Assembly (NCBI GenBank): GCA_903870055.1
Contig: CAIQBG010000069.1
Coordinates: forward strand, 1-64,000
Direction of reading: 5' to 3'
DNA length: 64,000 nucleotides
DNA from: an uncultured Pseudomonadota bacterium
Lineage (GTDB): Bacteria; Pseudomonadota; Gammaproteobacteria; Burkholderiales; Rhodocyclaceae
Part shown: piece after piece, positions 13,076 through 20,959 of the stretch
Position numbering within the stretch: the first letter of the stretch is position 1
Layout: each line of letters starts with the position of its first letter
Made by a program: the position numbers and the translations under genes
The notes under the pieces: model-generated
What the model saw: the letters and a program-made list of their open reading frames with translations, nothing else
Told to the model about the DNA's origin: nothing
Database searches by the model: none

Positions 13076-13401
13076 ACCCCTCATTGGTTGGTCAATGAGC
13101 CGCAAGCGGTAAAACCACCAACCTGCTGCCCGTAGCCAAAGCCGGAGCGAGACATGAGTACGGCAAGGGGCAAGCCGATTTAATGGGGGGAAGCCCGAAG
13201 GGGGGCACCGTTCATTCGGCGCGTACCCTTGGCCATAAAGCCCTGTGCGAAACAAACGCACAGGCTTAAAGGGCGTACCGTTCGAAGGGATCGGAACGAA
13301 GCTTGGATACGGGCAGCAGAGACCCCGCGCTTTGCGCGCCAGCACTCTGAGCAGCACGATCTAATCAGGCAGTCTGGCCGCCAAGCAGGCCGGACTGCCC
13401 C
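13076..13401 (-). promoter_or_regulatory. Class-2 leading-region element F
   Basis: The closing stem is a perfect 12-bp pair, CTGCTGCCCGTA (13123-13134) with TACGGGCAGCAG (13308-13319). The core lies at 13176-13218, an inner hairpin CCTGTGCG/CGCACAGG about 40 bases beyond it, and a terminal hairpin at 13371-13400 with arms GCAGTC and GACTGC. The changes relative to D and E are compensated in each arm. It drives the genes at 13075 and 12592. Confidence 0.6.
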
Positions 13402-13439
13402 ACGCGTTACAGATTACGGACTTGCGCCTGTCACCAAGG

Positions 13440-13778
13440 ATGGATAAAGTCTTGCGAGAACATCACGGATCCCTTATGAGCTATCTATCCCTTTACCAGC
13501 AATTGTCGATCGAATTTCTCTCGGATCCGGAATTCAATCATGGCCGTGCCCGTGATGATGCATTCGCCTTGTGTGCACACTGGCGTCATACACACGGCCG
13601 GCATGTGACCGCTGAAAACGTTTCAGAAGAGTTCGGCCTCTGGTGGCGCAAGCACTACGCAGACGGTTTGCGCAATATGGGGGTTACGCGTTCTTACCGC
13701 CGGTTCATGGATGAATTAACGGAGAAGCTACCTGATCGCCGGCTGGTGTTCAGCGCTGGAAGCAATGCCACGGACTGA
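13440..13778 (+). CDS. Hypothetical protein (112 aa), plus strand
   Basis: The only plus-strand gene inside the leading region apart from the one at 858. The product has a balanced composition with SLYQQLSIEFLSDPEF, DDAFALCAHWRHTHGRHVT and WWRKHYADGLRNMG, so it looks coding. The start is uncertain: ATG 13440 (AGGA too close), TTG 13422 or ATG 13476. It converges on the gene at 14012. With the plus strand transferred it cannot be transcribed before the complement is made, so it is unlikely to be an early gene. No family recognised. Confidence 0.5.
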   Translation: MDKVLREHHGSLMSYLSLYQQLSIEFLSDPEFNHGRARDDAFALCAHWRHTHGRHVTAENVSEEFGLWWRKHYADGLRNMGVTRSYRRFMDELTEKLPDRRLVFSAGSNATD

Positions 13779-13781
13779 TTG

Positions 13782-14012
13782 TTAGTGTAGCCAGGAGCGC
13801 TTTGCCTCCGTGCGGTAATCGTAGGCCATCTGGCCCCCGTTGATCCGCAAGGAGATGTAATGCTCGATCATCTGCTCAAGCTCAGCCATGTTGGGCGCTT
13901 CACCAACTAGTTCATCGGTGGCGGGATTCACTGCGCGCCAGACTTTGAGGTGATCAATCCAGGCGCACTGAACCATCTGTAACTCGGTGTCTTGAGTTTT
14001 TAAATTGCCCAT
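13782..14012 (-). CDS. Hypothetical protein (76 aa)
   Basis: A small acidic protein (MGNLKTQDTELQMVQCAWID, HLKVWRAVNPATDELVGEAPNMAELEQMIEHYISL). It lies seven bases downstream of the coiled-coil membrane protein gene and is probably co-transcribed with it. The Shine-Dalgarno is weak. No family recognised. Confidence 0.5.
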   Translation of the reverse strand: MGNLKTQDTELQMVQCAWIDHLKVWRAVNPATDELVGEAPNMAELEQMIEHYISLRINGGQMAYDYRTEAKRSWLH

Positions 14013-14019
14013 GTAGAGG

Positions 14020-15069
14020 TTAGTCTCCTACAGCTTTTGTTGAAATCACTGATTTCGCTGCTGCAGCTAGCTCACTGGTCGGTGTTACGGTTAGGCTGTG
14101 CTTCTCATAAATCCGTCCTGGAGGGCTTGCGATGGTCATCAGCGTATCGCCACATAGTTTATTTAGTGGCGGGTTATCTTCAGCGGAAGCACCGACTTCA
14201 GCCATTTGCTTTTGAAACCCCTGAAAGGAAGCTGTAATAGCGGCTTTGTAGCCATAATCTTCCTCTAAACGCTTAGCCAGCGCCGATTCACGGCTTGAGT
14301 GTATGGCAAGCCAGACCAGTGCGCCTACAACCGGAATACGCACAATCCAGAGACGCGAAATTTCATCCCAGGTGAGAAGGGTATCTGATTGGTAGGCTGA
14401 CCAAAGGGCACTGCCAGCTAGCACGACGATGGCGATCACAGATCCAACGAACAAATATTGCCAGTGAGCACCAGGCTTAAGGAATGTTTTACGGCGCTCA
14501 TCAAATGCATGTGCCAGGCCAGCCGATGTCGCGCCAGGCAAAAGACCGGTAATTGTTGCTAGATGAGATTCAGATTTCTTTATAATCTCTGTCAGTTTGT
14601 CTTCATAAGTAGTTACCCTTGTATCAACAGCCTCCGCCGTGCTCGCCAGCTTTTTGCAGGTTTGAGCCGCCTCTTTGGCCTCGTCACTTAATTCTTCTAT
14701 GGCAGTTGCGGATTCTTCGGCCGCTGTTTTTTGGGTGTTTATCGTTTCTAAAGCTGCAATGGCTTTTGTGTTTGCCTCTTGCGCGCTCTGGAGTAGCACC
14801 TCGACTTCACCAGCAGATTTGGCCGATGCCGTTTGAAAGCCGGTTATTCCTGCCGCAATTTCCTTGGAGCTGGTTTGCACACTTTTCGTATCAACTAGGA
14901 TCGTATCTATCTCTGCGAGCCTGGCCTCAGCTGTCGCAACTGCATTATTCAGGCGGGCATGGAGCTCTGCTATCTCCACCTGCTTTTCTTTGAGTGATAC
15001 GGCGAAGGCTTCGGCATCAGCCAACAATCGTGCATTATCCTGAACGTTAGATTCTGTGTTTTGTGTCAT
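14020..15069 (-). CDS. Coiled-coil membrane protein
   Basis: A 349-residue protein. Residues 10-170 form an almost unbroken coiled coil rich in Ala, Glu and Lys (LKEKQVEIAELHARLNNAVA and onward). Two membrane segments follow (WQYLFVGSVIAIVVLAGSALW at about 203-223 and IVRIPVVGALVWLAIHSS at about 241-258), then a conserved-looking RESALAKRLEEDYGYKAAITASFQGF segment. Both soluble parts are probably cytoplasmic. Similar coiled-coil, two-helix proteins with an R-x-x-x-x-L-x-E-D-Y-x-x-K tail occur in defence neighbourhoods, so a membrane effector or its antagonist is possible. No enzymatic domain is visible. Confidence 0.6.
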   Translation of the reverse strand: MTQNTESNVQDNARLLADAEAFAVSLKEKQVEIAELHARLNNAVATAEARLAEIDTILVDTKSVQTSSKEIAAGITGFQTASAKSAGEVEVLLQSAQEANTKAIAALETINTQKTAAEESATAIEELSDEAKEAAQTCKKLASTAEAVDTRVTTYEDKLTEIIKKSESHLATITGLLPGATSAGLAHAFDERRKTFLKPGAHWQYLFVGSVIAIVVLAGSALWSAYQSDTLLTWDEISRLWIVRIPVVGALVWLAIHSSRESALAKRLEEDYGYKAAITASFQGFQKQMAEVGASAEDNPPLNKLCGDTLMTIASPPGRIYEKHSLTVTPTSELAAAAKSVISTKAVGD

Positions 15070-15182
15070 GAATACTTTCGTAAGTTGGCCATGATGATTT
15101 CAAATACTTTGTTACGGCGTTTGAACCGCTATACAGGTTAATACGCCACCGCGATTGACGCCACACGCATCGTGCTCAATAA

Positions 15183-16226
15183 TCATAGATCCCCCATCAA
15201 TTCGCGGTACCGAACAACCAGTGTCTGCCAAGCCGGCTGCGCAAATGCCTCAGATATATGGCGAATTAGCTCACGCAATTCCCGCACCGAAAGACCCAAG
15301 CGATATCCTTCATTATCGTGCATTACAACGTGGTCGCCAGTTCTATTAAGTACAAACTCTCCGCGAGTGAACAGTTTCGGTTCTGGATCCGGACCGACCA
15401 TATCACCCAGCGCATCACATTCAATTGCCGTGTAGAGGGTAAGCACTGTATCCAGTCCGAAGACATAGGTGTGGTGCCCCTCAGTAATAACTAGAGACAT
15501 CGTATTAGCTTGCAGCCACCATTTCATATCACCGATCTGAAATGCCACGTTCTCCGGGCAAATACTCCCCATATCACGCCGAACGATATCCTGGTCAATG
15601 CCCATCCTCGCTCCTTTAACCGCGAGCGGCAAAAGCGTTCTAAGATGAGGCGCAAAAATCTTTGCTATCACTGTAGCATCCATATCTTGAAGATCATCAA
15701 ACATTGCTTCAAGCGGACGAGATAACATTTCGGCATATAACGTCCTAAGACCACCCTTTATATCTTTCTGTAAGCGCCGAATTCCAGCGGCAAAATCATC
15801 ATCAGCGCCAATTCCTAAGCATCCGCAGGCATGTGCACGCGCATCGCTCTTGGCATACACCATCAAATCACTAATAATTTGCAAGATAGATATGGTGTAA
15901 CGAGGATTTGCATACCCGCGATCTCCTGCATGAAGATATGCCCAATGCGAGAAGCACATTAAAGCCGAATAAATCGGCATCGGCAGTTGGATTCCACTGC
16001 CAGCCTCTGCCGCAGCTCCGCGAAGGATTCGCAGGGTGTTGGCGCGATTCTCGTTAGCCGCATCAAGTGCCAGTATCCGGTACTCGTTAGAAAATGCTGA
16101 CTCTATGCCAGCCCGAACAGCATCTGGGGCCGACTTATCGATTTTCTTTGCAAATTGGTCAATCAGTTGCGAAAGCTTGATGGGCAGACGCAATGAGTAA
16201 GGAATGCTGCTTTGGCGGTTGGTCAT
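15183..16226 (-). CDS. Large protein with N-terminal ribbon-helix-helix-like segment
   Basis: A 347-residue protein opening PYSLRLPIKLSQLIDQFAKKIDKSAPDAVRAGIESAF, which reads as a ribbon-helix-helix or related DNA-binding segment. The remaining 300 residues include a helical middle (TLRILRGAAAEAGSGIQLPMPIYSALMCFSHW) and a beta-rich end (NTMSLVITEGHHTYVFGLDTVLTLYTAIECDALGD). I recognise no effector family. The promoter region carries two palindromes (16239-16269), so autoregulation is likely. It is separated from the coiled-coil gene by 114 bases. Confidence 0.55.
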   Translation of the reverse strand: MTNRQSSIPYSLRLPIKLSQLIDQFAKKIDKSAPDAVRAGIESAFSNEYRILALDAANENRANTLRILRGAAAEAGSGIQLPMPIYSALMCFSHWAYLHAGDRGYANPRYTISILQIISDLMVYAKSDARAHACGCLGIGADDDFAAGIRRLQKDIKGGLRTLYAEMLSRPLEAMFDDLQDMDATVIAKIFAPHLRTLLPLAVKGARMGIDQDIVRRDMGSICPENVAFQIGDMKWWLQANTMSLVITEGHHTYVFGLDTVLTLYTAIECDALGDMVGPDPEPKLFTRGEFVLNRTGDHVVMHDNEGYRLGLSVRELRELIRHISEAFAQPAWQTLVVRYRELMGDL

Positions 16227-16238
16227 GCTGTTCCTTAT

Positions 16239-16269
16239 GTAGTTACTACAACAAGATATAGTCTATATC
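16239..16269. promoter_or_regulatory. Two operator-like palindromes upstream of the gene at 16226
   Basis: GTAGT-T-ACTAC (16239-16249) and GATATAG-T-CTATATC (16255-16269). The first uses the same GTAGT/ACTAC half-site as the first gene's operator and oriT, so one ribbon-helix-helix protein might act at both places. Confidence 0.45.
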
Positions 16270-16333
16270 CGTACTAACGACAATGCAAGCGCCAATCGCA
16301 TCTCGCGTTTCCCATTGACGACTACCATCCATG

Positions 16334-16350
16334 TTGGCATAGTATGCCAA
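16334..16350. promoter_or_regulatory. ParD-type operator overlapping the toxin-antitoxin promoter
   Basis: A perfect palindrome TTGGCATA-G-TATGCCAA. A plus-strand -35 TTGACG (at about 16314) is spaced 17 bases from CATAGT inside the palindrome, so binding would block RNA polymerase. A half-site GGCATGCCAA recurs at the start codon. Confidence 0.6.
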
Positions 16351-16373
16351 TATGTCTTAGCAAGGAGAACGGC

Positions 16374-16655
16374 ATGCCAACACGTAACGTTGTATTGACC
16401 AACTATCAAGCTTCTTTTGTGGAGCGTCTCGTCAGTACCGGCCGCTATCAAAACGCCAGCGAAGTCTTGCGAGAAGGCTTGCGCATGGTGGAACAGCGTG
16501 AAGCCGAAGATGCCTCACGACTGGAGGCCCTGCGCAATGCAGTCATGGTCGGCGTTGCCGACTTCGAGCAGGGACGATACGCCAGCTTTGACACGGGCGC
16601 GCAGATCAAAGAGCACTTGGCGTCCGTGGCATCCAAGGTCATCGCTGGGGTATGA
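16374..16655 (+). CDS. ParD-family antitoxin
   Basis: A 93-residue protein with the ParD ribbon-helix-helix pattern: NVVLTNYQASFVERLVSTGRYQNASEVLREGLRMVEQRE (strand residues 4-8, helices 11-22 and 27-42), followed by an acidic C-terminal tail that would wrap the toxin. The ATG at 16374 follows AAGGAG. It overlaps the toxin start by four bases (ATGA). It represses its own promoter through the palindrome at 16334-16350. This pair is the plasmid's likely post-segregational killing system. Confidence 0.8.
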   Translation: MPTRNVVLTNYQASFVERLVSTGRYQNASEVLREGLRMVEQREAEDASRLEALRNAVMVGVADFEQGRYASFDTGAQIKEHLASVASKVIAGV

Positions 16656-16999
16656 AACACGTTTGGACGGTTCGGCTCGGTCACCAGGCTGAACAAGACT
16701 ACGTTGAAATCCTGCAGTGGACGACCACGAACTTCGGGGAAGGCCAGGCCAGCACTTACGCTGAAACGATAGCGCTTGCTATCGCGGCTTTGGAGGATGG
16801 CCCCAATGTTCTGGGTGCTAGAACACGCGACGACATCCAACCGGGCATTCGAACCTTGCATGTGGCTCGCCAGGCGCGTGCGGGTCGGCACTTTGTGGTG
16901 TTTCGTGTGACCGGGGCAGCCATTGATATCCTTAGGTTACTTCACGACAGCATGGATCTGCCACGGCACCTGCCAGCGGCCAATGATCGGGCATCCTGA
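16652..16999 (+). CDS. ParE/RelE-family toxin
   Basis: A 115-residue protein with the ParE layout: VWTVRLGHQAEQDYVEILQWTTTNFGEGQASTYAETIALAIAALEDGP, then GIRTLHVARQARAGRHFVVFRVTGAAIDILRLLHDSMDLPRHL. The final IDILRLLHxxMDxxRHL is typical of the family, whose characterised members poison gyrase. It is translationally coupled to the antitoxin gene. Confidence 0.8.
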   Translation: MKHVWTVRLGHQAEQDYVEILQWTTTNFGEGQASTYAETIALAIAALEDGPNVLGARTRDDIQPGIRTLHVARQARAGRHFVVFRVTGAAIDILRLLHDSMDLPRHLPAANDRAS

Positions 17000-17046
17000 T
17001 GCGATGGCTATCGTTGGCCTGCCCTTCTTTTCCGGCCTTTGCCTTA

Positions 17047-17055
17047 TGCTATAAT
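17047..17055 (+). promoter_or_regulatory. Extended -10 promoter
   Basis: TGCTATAAT is a perfect extended -10 (TGnTATAAT). Transcription would begin near 17062 and read the nuclease-like gene at 17123. The -35 is poor (TTTTCC, 16-base spacer). Confidence 0.5.
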
Positions 17056-17122
17056 TGTTATTATAATACATAGACTATTATGGCAAAACCTGCTGCAAAC
17101 AGAACACCCCCCCCCTAGGGAA

Positions 17123-17788
17123 ATGGAAACAAACATGCTGACCCACAAGGAACTATGTGCAGTGGCCGTGTCGTGGCTACAGCGACCAGCCAGTCGATCG
17201 GGCCCAGGGTGCACAGTGGCCATTTCTGAAACCGCCAACTGGATTAACGGAGAGATTCCGGACGCCATTGGTTGGCGGCCGTATCGACAGGCGCGCAGCG
17301 GATCCGTTATCGTTGAAGCCAAAGTTTCACGCGCCGACTTTCTGGCAGATGCCGCAAAACCACACCGGGTTGACGGTGCCACAGGGATGGGAACGTATCG
17401 TTATTATCTGAGTCCAGAAGGCATCATCAGTCCAGAGGAATTGCCGACAAAATGGGGCTTGATAGAGATAAACCATCGTGGGCACCTGAAAGTCCGCGCC
17501 GGCCACGTGCTGCTCGGCCATCAGGAGCCGGATACATGGCGACACGAGTACAACCAGTATGCAGAAGTATGCACGTTGGCCATGACATTAAATCGTGTGG
17601 GCGACCCGCAAAAGCTCCAGGACCGCATCAGGGAAATGAGCAGCCAGATAAGCAAGCTGGCCAAGAAAAACGATGCATTGACAAAACGCAACACAGAACT
17701 GGCGCGCGACATTTTTGTGCTCAGACACGGTAACAACGAAAACTCTACAGAGAGCCTAACACCGCCAATTTCCCAGCCCGATTTTTAG
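17123..17788 (+). CDS. PD-(D/E)XK-like protein
   Basis: A 221-residue protein with EIPDAIGWRPYRQARSGSVIVEAKVSRADFLADAAKPHR. PDAIG followed by V-E-A-K gives the Asp and Glu-x-Lys of a PD-(D/E)XK nuclease fold, and GMGTYRYYLSPEGIISPEELPTKWGLI follows. This arrangement is found in phage and plasmid proteins often labelled adenylosuccinate synthase or MmcB-like. The last 60 residues form a coiled coil (LQDRIREMSSQISKLAKKND). Starts at 17123 (AGGGA very close) or 17135 are both possible. Role unknown; repair or restriction-related nuclease is plausible. Confidence 0.6.
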   Translation: METNMLTHKELCAVAVSWLQRPASRSGPGCTVAISETANWINGEIPDAIGWRPYRQARSGSVIVEAKVSRADFLADAAKPHRVDGATGMGTYRYYLSPEGIISPEELPTKWGLIEINHRGHLKVRAGHVLLGHQEPDTWRHEYNQYAEVCTLAMTLNRVGDPQKLQDRIREMSSQISKLAKKNDALTKRNTELARDIFVLRHGNNENSTESLTPPISQPDF

Positions 17789-17854
17789 GCACACCACCCG
17801 AAGCAGTCACCGCAACGGTCGCGACTTCTTACCCACCGGATTTTCCACCGATTT

Positions 17855-17863
17855 TGTGGATAA
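17855..17863 (-). promoter_or_regulatory. DnaA box in the gap before the recombinase gene
   Basis: TGTGGATAA is the complement of the DnaA box TTATCCACA. It lies in a 263-bp gap (17789-18051) that otherwise holds a second partial site (TTATCC near 17887) and no gene. It may mark part of the vegetative origin, but there are no iterons and one box can occur by chance. Confidence 0.3.
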
Positions 17864-18051
17864 AAACCTTCTGCGCCAGGCGGCATTTATCCTAAAAACC
17901 GCCCAAAACGCATTTCCCTCGCCTCTGCGCGACTTAAACCTCCCTGCCCAGACCCTACCCTTCCCCGCACTCAAATAATTGTTCCCACATAGCCTGATTT
18001 CAGCCGTTTTTAGGGCTGTTCCTTGCGACGTCTCATTCCCTTCAAGTTTCC

Positions 18052-19806
18052 ATGGCCAACAACCTGAACATCACCTTCAAGCCACCGACTTACACGCGGG
18101 TCGACTTCACTGCATTGCGCGCTTGGGTACAGCGGGTTCCTGTGAGCACGATTGCCGATCGCTACTACAACCGGGAGGCACCCCAGGCCAAACAGGGATT
18201 AGAGAATTTTCTGTCAGCGATGCGCGACGATCTGATCGAACGCGCCAGCGCTGCCAATCCACACATCGCCAGCATCCTACGCTCAGCCCGTCAGGGCGGA
18301 ACCATCACCGCGACGGCACTACGCATCATCTTTGAAGCATCGAACGCCAAACCAGGGGAACCAAGCCCTGATGATCCGCTGGCCCAATGGTTCCGACCCC
18401 GGGTCGCCAAAGCCCTGCTTTCAGAGAATATGGTCACTCTAGCCGACCTCCTGTCACGCATTAATCGGTACGGCTATAACTGGTGGCGCCCTATTCCGCG
18501 TTTGGGGCAACGCGGTGCCGGCGCCGTCATCGCCTGGTTGCAACGGCACGAGAAGTCGCTCGGCAAGATCGAGGCGCATGCGCTTGCCCCAGAAGAAATT
18601 GACGGGAGCTACCAAGTATTAGTCGATGTCAGCAATCAACAACTCGCCCCATTAGAGCGCATCGCCCTGCCCTCCCCGCTCGACGGCAGTCACGGTTACA
18701 ACAGGGCCAAAGACTTCTCATTCATTCGGGCAACCAATGATCTGGAAGCCATCCGCGCTTACCTGGCTCGGTATGAACCCGGTGGCAATACCTTCAAGAA
18801 ATATCAGAAGGAACTGGAACGTTATCTGCTCTGGTGCATCCTAGTCACCGACAAACCAATCTCTTCCCAGTTTGTTGAAGACTGCGAAGCCTACAAAGAA
18901 TTCCTTAAAGCGCCCCGCCCCGACTTCGTGGGGCCGCGCAAACCCCGGCTGTCGGCCCACTGGAAACCATTCAACGAAGAACCGCTCAAGGACTCATCCC
19001 GCCGAGCAGCCATTCAATGTATTCGTGCCTGTTGCGAATGGCTCACTAAAGTCCGCTACCTGTCCGGCAACCCCTGGGTTGCCGTGACTGATCCGGAAAC
19101 CACCACCCCACTTAACCCGATCCAGATCGAGAAAGCCCTGCCCTTCACTCTTTGGGAAAAACTTGTCTCGATTGCACAACAAGCCGCATTAATCCCGGAA
19201 AATCAGCAAGGCCGCATTGAGCTGGCCGCCATGCTCCTTATGGGCGACTCCGGACTGCGCCGCGAAGAAGCAGCAACAGCCACCAGCGACCAGCTAAGAC
19301 CCAGCAGCCACGCAACGGGCATTTGGGAACTTAACGTCTTGGGGAAGCGTAGAAAGTGGCGCACCGTCCCTGTCAGCAAACGTACCTATCAGGCACTACA
19401 GGCTCACTGGCATGATAGACATCCAGACATTGAAATGGATTTGTTGCCAGCCCCCCTACTCTCCCCCTTCACCAAGCTGCAAACCAAAGCCTCCTTGGAG
19501 AAGCACGGACACTTGGAAGAAATGCCCTATGCAGCAGCAGCGATCTATCCTCTGATCAAAAGCCTGATCAAGAAAGCTATCGACACGCGAGAGTTCGATG
19601 AGACAGAAGAAGCGGCCCTACTCCGCGTCTCACCCCACGCTTTCCGGCATACGTTCGGCACGCAGGCCGTTGCCAAGGGCGTGCCTATCGATGTTGCGCA
19701 GAAGGTTTTAGGGCACGCCTCGATGAGCACCACCAGCATCTATGTTCAGGCCGAGAAAGAACGGACCATGGCAGAGGCGAAGAAGTTTTTTGAGAGGCTG
19801 GGCTGA
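18052..19806 (+). CDS. Tyrosine recombinase with DUF3701-type N-terminal domain
   Basis: A 584-residue phage-integrase-family protein. Catalytic features in the C-terminal half are GLRREEAA (first Arg), HAFRHTFGT (His-x-x-Arg), LGHASMSTTSIYV (His and the nucleophilic Tyr). The region at about 225-340 is a SAM-like core-binding domain (ATNDLEAIRAYLARYEPGGNTFKKYQKELERYLLW). The first 200 residues match the layout of DUF3701, found in large plasmid and phage integrases. It could resolve plasmid multimers or integrate the element; an inverted repeat just downstream (19872-19960) is a candidate site. Confidence 0.85.
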   Translation: MANNLNITFKPPTYTRVDFTALRAWVQRVPVSTIADRYYNREAPQAKQGLENFLSAMRDDLIERASAANPHIASILRSARQGGTITATALRIIFEASNAKPGEPSPDDPLAQWFRPRVAKALLSENMVTLADLLSRINRYGYNWWRPIPRLGQRGAGAVIAWLQRHEKSLGKIEAHALAPEEIDGSYQVLVDVSNQQLAPLERIALPSPLDGSHGYNRAKDFSFIRATNDLEAIRAYLARYEPGGNTFKKYQKELERYLLWCILVTDKPISSQFVEDCEAYKEFLKAPRPDFVGPRKPRLSAHWKPFNEEPLKDSSRRAAIQCIRACCEWLTKVRYLSGNPWVAVTDPETTTPLNPIQIEKALPFTLWEKLVSIAQQAALIPENQQGRIELAAMLLMGDSGLRREEAATATSDQLRPSSHATGIWELNVLGKRRKWRTVPVSKRTYQALQAHWHDRHPDIEMDLLPAPLLSPFTKLQTKASLEKHGHLEEMPYAAAAIYPLIKSLIKKAIDTREFDETEEAALLRVSPHAFRHTFGTQAVAKGVPIDVAQKVLGHASMSTTSIYVQAEKERTMAEAKKFFERLG

Positions 19807-19871
19807 CCAATCAAAACGCGGGACACCTGTACCTAACAATGTTGGCCCCTGGTCTTGCAGCAATAAAAAGT

Positions 19872-19960
19872 CGTTATAAATCAAAGACGTCATAATATGA
19901 CAACCTGTTAGCGCCTGGCGGACCAGGCCATTTGGCGCGCCGATATTGGTGCTTATAACG
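19872..19960. repeat. Inverted repeat after the recombinase gene, possible recombination site
   Basis: CGTTATAA (19872-19879) and TTATAACG (19953-19960) are inverted around GTCATAATATGAC (19889-19901, itself palindromic), a CCTGG/CCAGG hairpin and the palindrome GGCGCGCC. The spacing is large for a core att or res site, so this is only a candidate for recombinase action or accessory-protein binding. Confidence 0.35.
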
Positions 19961-20918
19961 TCCTTTGAAGACGCACCTCCCCTTCAGAAAACCGTTCTGC
20001 AAACGTCAGGTTAACCGGCAGGGTTGCCAGACGCCCTTCTCGCCTCTGTTCTACTCGCGGATTGCTGCCATCCCGACAGACAAAAGTCCCCACCGGCAGC
20101 CCTGCTTTGCTAACTACTTGCCAACCGTCATAGCGGCTATCGAGTGATTCCAGAGTTCGCTGATAGCGTTGGCGTTGGATTGCTTCCTGCTGTCGCGTAT
20201 CGAGTTCTTTTGCCTTGCTCTCAAAGTCCCGATCTTGTTCCAGCAGGTAAGACAGATACGCCACGACTTCTCGACCTCTGAGGCGATAGAGGTTGTGCCA
20301 GACCGCCTTCGTTACGTCTGAGAGACGTTTCCCATTGGCCTTCGCTTTAGCCATCAGCATGCAGATCGCCGATTTCCTAACGTCAAGTTGCAGCAGTGGC
20401 GTGACCTCAACGGGAAGTTTGGTTTCAGGGTCGATCGCGTTAGCGGAATCCGCGTTAGAGGATGACTTCTGTAAAGACTGTGGTTCTTTACTACGTTCCT
20501 TATATTGGCCGTCTCTCACTTTGATAGACCGATACTCGTGGATAAGTTCTTTAAGGCCGAGTAGTAGCACTGCCTTGTCGGTCAGAAGAATAGGGGAGAG
20601 ATAGAACTTGCCTGTTCTTGTTTGTCGCTTCTGAGATCGTGTGATGTAGCCCAGAGCTTCAAGGGTTGCCAGACCGCGATAGAGAGTGGCATCAGAACCG
20701 AGCATCGCCTCCTGACGTAACGTCTCCCTGCGCGGGAAAATCTCACGCTTTAGATTATTGATGGTCACAAAGGTCAGAATGCCGTACAGGGTGCGACGTG
20801 CTGTTAGGTTCAGATCCAGACAGTTAAGCCGGTGCATGGCTGCAGCACGCGCCGCGATCAAAGGGGAGGGGAGGTGCCGCGTAGGGGCGAATGTTACCCC
20901 GGACGTTTCCTGAATCAT
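19953..20918 (-). CDS. Winged-helix replication initiator
   Basis: A 321-residue protein whose N-terminal part (AAMHRLNCLDLNLTARRTLYGILTFVTINNLKREIFPRRETLRQEAMLGSDATLYRGLATLEALGYITRSQKR) is a clear winged helix, as in plasmid replication initiators with a helix-turn-helix of the phage O / RepA kind. The C-terminal half is basic and helical with an Ala/Lys-rich KSAICMLMAKAKANGKRLSDVTKAVWHNLYRLRG. The start at 20918 follows GGAGC with 8-base spacing. The frame is open further upstream but lacks an RBS. Next to parAB it is the best candidate initiator. Iterons are not apparent. A putative antisense RNA covers the leader. Confidence 0.6.
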   Translation of the reverse strand: MIQETSGVTFAPTRHLPSPLIAARAAAMHRLNCLDLNLTARRTLYGILTFVTINNLKREIFPRRETLRQEAMLGSDATLYRGLATLEALGYITRSQKRQTRTGKFYLSPILLTDKAVLLLGLKELIHEYRSIKVRDGQYKERSKEPQSLQKSSSNADSANAIDPETKLPVEVTPLLQLDVRKSAICMLMAKAKANGKRLSDVTKAVWHNLYRLRGREVVAYLSYLLEQDRDFESKAKELDTRQQEAIQRQRYQRTLESLDSRYDGWQVVSKAGLPVGTFVCRDGSNPRVEQRREGRLATLPVNLTFAERFSEGEVRLQRTL

Positions 20919-20959
20919 CAGAAATGCTCCATGTGCAAGAAAAAAGATGTAAATACCCC

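Noticed and set aside
14619-14993. Plus-strand hydrophobic frame inside the coiled-coil membrane protein gene
   Set aside because: It is the antisense shadow of an Ala/Glu-rich coiled coil, which commonly produces Leu-rich frames; no RBS.
17789-18051. Vegetative replication origin
   Set aside because: One good DnaA box is present but there are no iterons, no AT-rich unwinding segment and the initiator gene is 2 kb away, so I list only the box.
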